5,876 nt of DNA, from positions 1 to 5,876 of the forward strand of contig DIVU01000333.1 in assembly GCA_002423365.1 (NCBI GenBank), written 5' to 3'. The position numbers and the translations under genes are program-made. Positions 1 to 3,625 of this stretch are shown piece after piece. Source of the stretch: Desulfuromonadaceae bacterium UBA6124. Lineage in GTDB: Bacteria; Desulfobacterota; Desulfuromonadia; Desulfuromonadales; Trichloromonadaceae. The notes under the pieces are model-generated. The model did no database searches and was not told the DNA's origin. It worked only from the letters and a program-made list of their open reading frames with translations. Positions within the stretch are counted from its first letter, which is position 1. Each line of letters begins with the position of its first letter.

Positions 1-716
1 TCTTCCAGCAGGCGACGCGCCCAGCGGGCCGCCATGCGCACCTCATCCTCGGCATCGAGAGCCGCCGTCCGCAGGCAGTCACCGGGCACGGGCAAGAGCC
101 CGGACCATTCCGTCACCCGGCACCCCGCCTCTTCGAGGGCGGCGCACAGGCGCGTCAGACGCGGCGGGGGATCGTCGAAGCCGGCGACGAAGACCTGCTC
201 GGGGGGCAGCCGTCGCCCGTCCGCCAGGGCGGCAGCGACCCGTTCCGGCAGCAGGACGGAATCGCTCCAGTCGCCCCGCCGACAGGTGTCGAGATAGGCC
301 GCGCGCCAGCGCAGAAAGGCGCGGTGGTCATCGCTTAAGGGATAGCCCGAAAGATCGACGCCGTACTCCACCAGCAGCCGGTACGCTTCCTGGGCGCGGC
401 GGGCGCTGGCCGGCACCTGCAGCAGGGCGAGTTCCGAACCGGCGACCTCGGCCTCGATCACCCGCTCCCAGAGGTAGAGGGAAGCGCCTTCCGACAGCAG
501 CCCGGCATCCTCGTCCAGTTCCCCGGCGCAGCGCAGCAGCCAGGTATCGAGGCCATAGATTTTCGGCGTCCCCCAGACCTCGCAGCCGGAGGCCGACATC
601 CAGGCGTCGAAGCGCTCGCGCAGGGCGCGGGCCAGGCGCTTGTTGACGGTCAAAACCAACGCCCCCTGCGCCAGGGCGCGGCCCAAAATTTCAAAAGATG
701 CTGACGGTTCGGTCAT
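1..716 (-). CDS. AddB-like PD-(D/E)XK nuclease family DNA repair protein, N-terminal part (runs off left edge)
   Basis: An open frame of 238 codons reads leftward from an ATG at 716 to the window edge, so the C-terminus, where the nuclease domain of such proteins lies, is not visible. The start follows a GGAGGGG Shine-Dalgarno sequence about 8 bases upstream. Early residues include LTVNKRLARALRERFDAW (22-39) and WGTPKIYGLDTWL (48-60). Later come VFVAGFDDPPPRLTRLCAAL (175-194) and DAEDEVRMAARWARRLLE (221-238). This order (a basic VNKRLAR start, a 'xxAGFD' strand, then an acidic-start 'EDEVRxAARWAR' helix) is what I know from the family annotated 'probable DNA repair protein' (TIGR03623), related to AddB of the AddAB helicase-nuclease that processes double-strand breaks. 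The family usually sits beside a UvrD-like helicase gene, which would lie outside this window to the left. The protein is cytoplasmic with no signal peptide. The assignment rests on remembered family patterns, not on a search. Confidence 0.8.
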   Translation of the reverse strand, partial: MTEPSASFEILGRALAQGALVLTVNKRLARALRERFDAWMSASGCEVWGTPKIYGLDTWLLRCAGELDEDAGLLSEGASLYLWERVIEAEVAGSELALLQVPASARRAQEAYRLLVEYGVDLSGYPLSDDHRAFLRWRAAYLDTCRRGDWSDSVLLPERVAAALADGRRLPPEQVFVAGFDDPPPRLTRLCAALEEAGCRVTEWSGLLPVPGDCLRTAALDAEDEVRMAARWARRLLE

Positions 717-807
717 TGCGGCCACCCCTCCAGAAAAATGCAAAACGCAGCATACCCCGGCGAAGGACGAGGGCCAAGGAGAAATGGCGGAGGCCGGAGG
801 GGAGGAT

Positions 808-1050
808 TCAGCGAGAGGAGGATTCGTCCATCGGGGCGAACTTCTCCACCAGCCACTTGATCAGCAGCAGCAGAAGCGGCGTCCCATGCATAACCAGGTC
901 GAAGATATCGAGAGGACGGGTCAGGGTGCCCTGAAAGAGCATCCGGATCTTTTCAAAGAGGTGCGGTTCCGGCACGAAGGGGGAGAGGCCGAGAATGACG
1001 GCCAGGATCGCCAGGGTGGAGTAAGGCATTCGGGCAAGCAGACGACGCAT
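808..1050 (-). CDS. Conserved small two-span membrane protein ('RND transporter'-type, 80 aa)
   Basis: This is an 80-residue protein from an ATG at 1050, preceded by an AGGA site six bases upstream. The frame stays open upstream to 1251, but that extension crosses the structured leader and has no ribosome site of its own, so the ATG at 1050 is preferred. Two hydrophobic stretches are visible, about residues 11-27 (STLAILAVILGLSPFV) and 50-69 (FDLVMHGTPLLLLLIKWLV). Between them is a short polar linker with the motif PEPHLFEKIRMLFQGTLTRP (28-47). Small proteins with the pattern 'PF.PEPHL.EK.RML..GTL.RPLDIFDL..HG.PLLLLL' are common in proteobacteria and are named 'RND transporter' by similarity. 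At this length it cannot be a full RND pump, and its function is unknown. It ends 91 bp before the nuclease gene on the same strand with no terminator between them, so the two may be cotranscribed. Expression probably depends on the promoter at 1265-1291. Confidence 0.78.
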   Translation of the reverse strand: MRRLLARMPYSTLAILAVILGLSPFVPEPHLFEKIRMLFQGTLTRPLDIFDLVMHGTPLLLLLIKWLVEKFAPMDESSSR

Positions 1051-1091
1051 GATAAATCCTGGGGGAAATAGAAACTGTTGGTGTTGAAATG

Positions 1092-1124
1092 GCCAAAGCG
1101 GCGGGATAAACCCGCCGCTTTGGC
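1092..1124. terminator. Perfect 14-bp stem-loop, possible terminator/attenuator
   Basis: GCCAAAGCGGCGGG at 1092-1105 pairs without mismatch with 1111-1124 around a five-base loop (ATAAA on the plus strand). On the plus strand it is followed by GTTTTA. On the minus strand it is followed by CATTTC. Neither is a full U-tract. No plus-strand gene lies to its left to be terminated, while it does lie 42 bp before the minus-strand start at 1050. It could therefore end a short leader RNA begun at about 1257, or partly attenuate the gene. Its exact role is open. Confidence 0.45.
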
Positions 1125-1257
1125 GTTTTACGGTCTGATCAAAAAAGCCCAGATGCAAGGTGCCAAAAATCGTAAGGGAGCGAGGCGTACCTGCAAGGAA
1201 CGTCGCAGTGACGGGGATGGAGAAAACGCCGCAATAGGGCGTTTTCCCCATCCGCGA
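1092..1257 (-). other. Strongly structured leader / possible dispersed palindromic repeat or small RNA
   Basis: Read leftward, this stretch holds three stem-loops. The first pairs 1238-1253 with 1215-1230 (16 pairs, 7-base loop). Its only non-Watson-Crick pair is a G-U wobble in the minus-strand RNA, whereas plus-strand RNA would have an A-C mismatch, so the minus strand is the likely RNA strand. The second is an imperfect hairpin at 1180-1206 (GCGACGTTCC pairing with GGTACG..TCGC). The third is the perfect 14-bp hairpin at 1092-1124. A run of six T follows at about 1141-1146 on the minus strand without a convincing GC stem just before it. I have a general recollection of similar intergenic segments recurring in Geobacter/Desulfuromonas genomes, often mis-called as short ORFs, so this may be a repeat family. 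It may equally be an sRNA or an attenuating leader of the gene at 808-1050. The structure is seen; the role is not known. Confidence 0.5.
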
Positions 1258-1264
1258 GGATTGA

Positions 1265-1291
1265 ATTATACCAGAGCCTGTCCCGATTCAA
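1265..1291 (-). promoter_or_regulatory. Sigma70-type promoter reading leftward
   Basis: On the minus strand there is a perfect TATAAT -10 box (1265-1270) with the extended -10 base pair TG one base before it. A TTGAAT -35-like box (1286-1291) lies 15 bases further upstream. The predicted transcription start is about 1257-1259. That puts the first large stem-loop at the very 5' end of the RNA and gives the 80-residue membrane protein a leader of about 205 bases. The 15-base spacer is short, but the extended -10 compensates. This is an inference from sequence only. Confidence 0.6.
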
Positions 1292-1495
1292 GTGCGACCG
1301 GAAAAATTTCGGTAACACCCTCCCCCGCCCCCAAAGACCGACGTCTTCCAAACCACGGCCAAAAGACCGACATATGACCGCCATTTGCCGTAGGCTTTAT
1401 TCGGCACCTTGTGCAGTTATATTTGAGCCAATAATCACACTGTTTGAGAGAAAAAGAATTCATGTCAATTTTACGGTACTTTATGAGACTAACTA

Positions 1496-1517
1496 GATAT
1501 ATTAATCGGAATATATC
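1496..1517. promoter_or_regulatory. Operator-like inverted repeat
   Basis: GATATATT (1496-1503) and AATATATC (1510-1517) are exact reverse complements separated by six bases. The 22-bp span and dyad symmetry suit a dimeric helix-turn-helix regulator. The site lies about 165 bp upstream of the NrfD-type start codon. AT-rich DNA gives such repeats by chance fairly often, so this is a candidate only. Confidence 0.3.
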
Positions 1518-1665
1518 GGTAACAGGTACGGCTTTTGCTTTGGCCAAAATCATTCAATACTCATTATCTACCGTAATTAATATAGACTTAATTTTTAATT
1601 AATTATCGAACTTTCCATCAGATTGAGCGAAGAACAGCCACAATCCGCACCCAAAACTCCCACTC

Positions 1666-1673
1666 AGGAGGAG
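1666..1673 (+). promoter_or_regulatory. Ribosome binding site fixing the NrfD-type start at 1680
   Basis: AGGAGGAG lies six bases before the ATG at 1680. A longer reading from a TTG at 1623 would add 19 polar residues but has no Shine-Dalgarno sequence before it. The ATG is therefore the better start. Confidence 0.85.
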
Positions 1674-1679
1674 ACAACC

Positions 1680-2906
1680 ATGCTTAAAATCGGCACTTCA
1701 CCCAAGGAAATCAAATGGTTCTTCCTGCTTGGAGGGGGCATGCTCATCGGGCTGACGGCGGTGATCGCCGTCTTTACCCTGGGGCACAGCCATGTCTACA
1801 ACACCAGCCGTGAAGTCCCCTGGGGTATTCTCATTTCCAGCTATGTCTTCTTCGCCGTCTCCTGCTCGGGCCTGTGCCTGATCTCCAGCCTCGGGCATGT
1901 CTTCGGCATCGAGCAGTTCCACGCCTCGGCCCGCCGGGCGATCATCCTCGCCATCATCATGCTGGTCTGCGGTTTCGGGGTCATCGCCATGGAACTGGAA
2001 AAGCCCTTTGCCCTGGTGATCTACGCCGTTCTCAGCCCCAATCTGGAATCGCCCATCTGGTGGATGGGCGCGCTCTATGGCGTCTATTTGGTGGTTTTGG
2101 TCATCGAGTTCTACTACTGTATGCAGGCCAACCGCGTCGGCGCTTTTTACACCGGCCTGGTCGGTTTCATTCTCGCCATCGCCGCTCCTTCCAATCTCGG
2201 CGGCGTCTTCGGGCTTCTTTCCGCCCGACCCTTCTGGAGCGGCGTCTTCTCCCCCGTCTATCTGGTGGTGACCGCCCTGATCTCGGGCACGGCGCTGATG
2301 GGCTTGGTGCATTACCTCAAGGTGCGCTGCCGCGATCTCGATTTCTGCGGGCACGACCGTAACTACCTTTTCCTCCTCGGCCGCATCCTCGCCCTGCTTC
2401 TCGGCATCCTTATGTTCCTGATGATCTGGAAGTTCATCTCCGGCCTCTACCAGCAACAGGAAGGGACTTATGAAGCGCTGCTGGTTCTGCTGAAGGGGCC
2501 TTTGGCCTTCAACTTCTGGGTCTTCGAAGTGCTGCTCGGCATGATTATCCCCTTCGCCATGATCCTCACCCCCTCCTTCCGCAATCCCCTGGGGCTGACC
2601 GTGGCAAGCGTGCTCTCGCTGATCGGCATGTTCTTCATGCGTTACGATTTCGTCGTCGCCGGACAACTCGTGCCGGTCCGCGCCGGCACCACCGAAACCC
2701 TCGACGGACTGCTGCGGTACACCCCTTCCCTGGCGGAACTCGGCATCGTTCTCGGCGGCTTCGCCCTCTGCCTCTTTCTCTACACCCTGGCGGAAAAGGT
2801 ATTCGACCTGGAAGTCCGTCACGTCCACCTGCCGGACGGCTCGACGGCCGCGAACTGCCAGGGGGTCGCCATCGCCGACGAGGAACTGGCCATCCATTCC
2901 CACTGA
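1680..2906 (+). CDS. NrfD/PsrC family quinone-reacting membrane subunit, solitary
   Basis: This 408-residue integral membrane protein belongs to the NrfD/PsrC (polysulfide reductase membrane subunit) family, which exchanges electrons with menaquinone/menaquinol in the inner membrane for iron-sulfur and molybdoenzyme partners. Roughly nine to ten hydrophobic spans are visible, near residues 13-34, 49-70, 88-105, 128-146, 155-176, 190-211, 230-254, 268-295, 303-320 and 351-370. Family hallmarks include PWGILISSYVFFAV (47-60), the ELEKP segment (105-109) at the place of the usual DLGRP, and PNLESPIWWMGALY (120-133) at the place of the typical PN..SPMSWG. The polar tail (about 371-408) contains scattered His and Cys but no iron-sulfur CxxC motif. 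Family members are normally encoded beside a ferredoxin-like subunit and a catalytic subunit. Here the gene has a long gene-free region before it and a terminator directly after it, so its partner must be encoded elsewhere. The start is set by the AGGAGGAG site. Confidence 0.92.
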   Translation: MLKIGTSPKEIKWFFLLGGGMLIGLTAVIAVFTLGHSHVYNTSREVPWGILISSYVFFAVSCSGLCLISSLGHVFGIEQFHASARRAIILAIIMLVCGFGVIAMELEKPFALVIYAVLSPNLESPIWWMGALYGVYLVVLVIEFYYCMQANRVGAFYTGLVGFILAIAAPSNLGGVFGLLSARPFWSGVFSPVYLVVTALISGTALMGLVHYLKVRCRDLDFCGHDRNYLFLLGRILALLLGILMFLMIWKFISGLYQQQEGTYEALLVLLKGPLAFNFWVFEVLLGMIIPFAMILTPSFRNPLGLTVASVLSLIGMFFMRYDFVVAGQLVPVRAGTTETLDGLLRYTPSLAELGIVLGGFALCLFLYTLAEKVFDLEVRHVHLPDGSTAANCQGVAIADEELAIHSH

Positions 2907-2926
2907 AAATCGTCCCCGGAAACGAA

Positions 2927-2972
2927 TCAAGCCGCCCGGCCGGAAGAAGGCAGGGCGGCTTGAATTATTTTC
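2927..2972 (+). terminator. Rho-independent terminator of the NrfD-type gene
   Basis: TCAAGCCGCCC (2927-2937) pairs perfectly with GGGCGGCTTGA (2953-2963), with a 15-base loop and the T-rich tail ATTATTTT (2965-2972). It begins 20 bp after the stop codon and separates this gene from the riboswitch unit downstream. Confidence 0.85.
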
Positions 2973-3005
2973 GCTAAATCCTTGCCGCAGCGAAAGATTT
3001 ATGCC

Positions 3006-3035
3006 TTGACCGCAAACGCCTCGGGCGGTTAGGAT
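3006..3035 (+). promoter_or_regulatory. Candidate sigma70 promoter for the riboswitch transcript
   Basis: TTGACC (3006-3011, five of six matches to the -35 consensus) and TAGGAT (3030-3035, four of six) are separated by 18 bases, which places the start near 3042. That would trim the outer part of the aptamer's first stem, whose 5' arm seems to begin at 3031. Either the real start is upstream or that stem is short. No flagellar sigma28 or sigma54 consensus was found here. Confidence 0.35.
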
Positions 3036-3136
3036 GAAGTTAATTGGCAAACCATCCGAAAGGGTGGGACGCAAAGCCACTGGCCTAACTTCCCGGACGA
3101 CGGTCGCGGAGAACAGGGCGGCAGGGTTGCACTCCT
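3031..3136 (+). ncRNA. GEMM-I cyclic dinucleotide riboswitch (cyclic-di-GMP-I class)
   Basis: The aptamer has the conserved blocks of the class in order. GGCAAACC lies at 3046-3053. The P2 stem CCATCC/GGGTGG (3052-3057 with 3062-3067) is capped by a GAAA tetraloop (3058-3061). GGGACGCAAAGCC lies at 3066-3078, and its GCC pairs with GGC at 3046-3048. The tetraloop-receptor strand GGCCTAAC (3082-3089) follows. The P3 arm pairs CCT 3084-3086 with AGG 3115-3117 and TTCC 3090-3093 with GGAG 3108-3111. GGGTTGC closes the aptamer at 3124-3130. The outer stem is imperfect: AGGA 3031-3034 can pair with TCCT 3133-3136. The base matching G20 of the Vibrio Vc2 aptamer is G, which favours cyclic-di-GMP over the cGAMP-preferring variants. 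The element is the leader of the flagellar rod-type gene at 3203. No terminator lies between aptamer and start, so it probably controls ribosome access. Confidence 0.93.
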
Positions 3137-3190
3137 TCGAGTCCTTCCCGCTCTTCCCCCTCCCCAACGACCATCGCTCGCACCCCCGTG
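3137..3190 (+). promoter_or_regulatory. Riboswitch expression platform with anti-Shine-Dalgarno tract
   Basis: The stretch between the aptamer and the ribosome site is pyrimidine-rich. CCTCCC at 3159-3164 is the exact complement of GGGAGG (3192-3197) in the ribosome binding site. A second, shorter option is CCC 3185-3187 with GGG 3192-3194 around GTGA. A small hairpin ACTC/GAGT (3131-3134 with 3139-3142) overlaps the 3' arm of the aptamer's outer stem and could compete with it. Together these suggest ligand-dependent masking of the ribosome site. The sign of control (on or off) cannot be told from sequence. Confidence 0.45.
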
Positions 3191-3198
3191 AGGGAGGA
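3191..3198 (+). promoter_or_regulatory. Ribosome binding site fixing the rod-protein start at 3203
   Basis: AGGGAGGA ends four bases before the ATG at 3203. An in-frame GTG at 3188 would add five residues (MREDF), but its coding bases are the Shine-Dalgarno sequence itself, so that start is unlikely. Confidence 0.85.
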
Positions 3199-3202
3199 TT
3201 TC

Positions 3203-3544
3203 ATGATCAAAGCGCTCGATACCAGTATCCAGGGCCTGAAAGCCATGGAAACTCGCATGGCCGCCTCGGCCAACAATCTCGCCAACGTCAACACCGACGG
3301 TTTCAAGAAGGATCGCGTCACCCTGAGCGAAACCACCCAGGGCGGAATCAGGGCCGAGGTCGCCAAGGTCGACACGCCGGGGGATGTGGTCGAGGATCGG
3401 GGAACGACGCGGGAACTCTCCAACGTCGACATGGCCGAGGAGATTGCCGGAACCATCCCGACCAAGGCCGCCTACAGCGCCAACCTGAAGATGATCCAGG
3501 CCCAGGACGAACTGACCGGCACCCTTGTCAGCATCAAAAAATAG
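3203..3544 (+). CDS. Short flagellar basal-body rod/hook-type protein (FlgC/FlgG-like ends only)
   Basis: This 113-residue protein has the two terminal signatures of the axial flagellar rod/hook family. The N-terminal rod segment is residues 3-40, with the diagnostic SANNLANVNTDGFKK (22-36). The C-terminal coiled segment is residues 73-113, with LSNVDMAEEIAGTIPTKAAY (72-91) and then ANLKMIQAQDELTGTLVSI (93-111). In rod and hook proteins these two helices pair to form the inner core, and export through the flagellar type III apparatus needs no cleaved signal peptide. Only about 32 residues (41-72) join the two parts. The protein is thus shorter than FlgB or FlgC (usually about 130-150 aa) and far shorter than FlgG, so it has essentially no surface domain. 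No flgB, flgC, fliE or other flagellar gene is next to it. It is a single-gene unit controlled by the cyclic dinucleotide riboswitch at 3031-3136 and closed by the terminator at 3548-3594. It could be a minor rod subunit, an adaptor or a repurposed rod-like protein. Confidence 0.9.
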   Translation: MIKALDTSIQGLKAMETRMAASANNLANVNTDGFKKDRVTLSETTQGGIRAEVAKVDTPGDVVEDRGTTRELSNVDMAEEIAGTIPTKAAYSANLKMIQAQDELTGTLVSIKK

Positions 3545-3547
3545 CCG

Positions 3548-3594
3548 AAAAGGCGCGCTGAAGAGGCCAATCTTCCTCTTCAGCGCGCCTTTTT
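3548..3594. terminator. Two-way terminator between converging genes
   Basis: A perfect 19-bp stem (3548-3566 with 3575-3593) with an eight-base loop lies four bases after the rod-protein stop. The GC-rich core GGCGCGCTGAAGAGG is flanked by AAAA on the left and TTTT on the right, so both strands end in a T-run. It can stop the plus-strand rod transcript and the minus-strand protease transcript, whose stop codon is at 3626-3628. Confidence 0.93.
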
Positions 3595-3625
3595 AGCTAC
3601 CCTTTCCTGCCTTTTTCCTTTTTCC

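Larger units (their letters stand above)
1292..1679. other. Gene-free region, AT-rich from about 1380, upstream of the NrfD-type gene
   Basis: I find no credible gene here. Base composition changes sharply from about 1380. For example, only 13 of 60 bases in 1561-1620 and 17 of 60 in 1441-1500 are G or C, against GC-rich genes on both sides. The region holds two copies of AAAGACCGAC (1333-1342 and 1362-1371), a perfect 8-bp inverted repeat (1496-1517), the palindrome TTTGGCCAAA (1539-1548) and an AT-only inverted repeat (TAATTAAT at 1574-1581, ATTAATTA at 1598-1605). It most likely contains the promoter and operators of the gene at 1680, but no single -35/-10 pair stands out. A pair TTGGCC (1540-1545) with CATTAT (1562-1567), 16 apart, is only a weak candidate. 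Confidence 0.6.

Noticed and set aside
640..1071. A 143-codon plus-strand open frame opposite the small membrane protein and nuclease start.
   Set aside because: It is the antisense of two better supported minus-strand genes, with a charged low-complexity composition and no start signals.
1401..1416. A sigma54-like sequence (CGGCACCTTGTGCAG) upstream of the NrfD-type gene.
   Set aside because: The GG and GC elements are 10 bases apart, not 12, and the -12 element is not TTGC.
1139..1553. Minus-strand open frames (81 and 95 codons) covering the leader and intergenic region.
   Set aside because: They overlap the promoter and stem-loops, overlap each other, lack ribosome sites and show no protein character. 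They are more likely products of the repeat-like DNA.
1462..1602. A 46-residue plus-strand open frame (starting MSILRYFMRL) in the AT-rich region.
   Set aside because: It has only a weak purine stretch before the ATG, no recognisable motif, and amino acid content that simply mirrors AT-rich DNA. It crosses both inverted repeats.
1623..1679. A 19-residue N-terminal extension of the NrfD-type protein from a TTG codon.
   Set aside because: There is no Shine-Dalgarno sequence before the TTG, whereas the ATG at 1680 has a near-ideal one. The extra residues are polar and not typical of the family.
1698..3167. A 489-codon open frame on the minus strand opposite the NrfD-type gene and riboswitch.
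   Set aside because: It is extremely rich in Asp, Glu, Gly and His, as expected for the antisense of a hydrophobic GC-rich gene. It has no family features and runs through the riboswitch and terminator.
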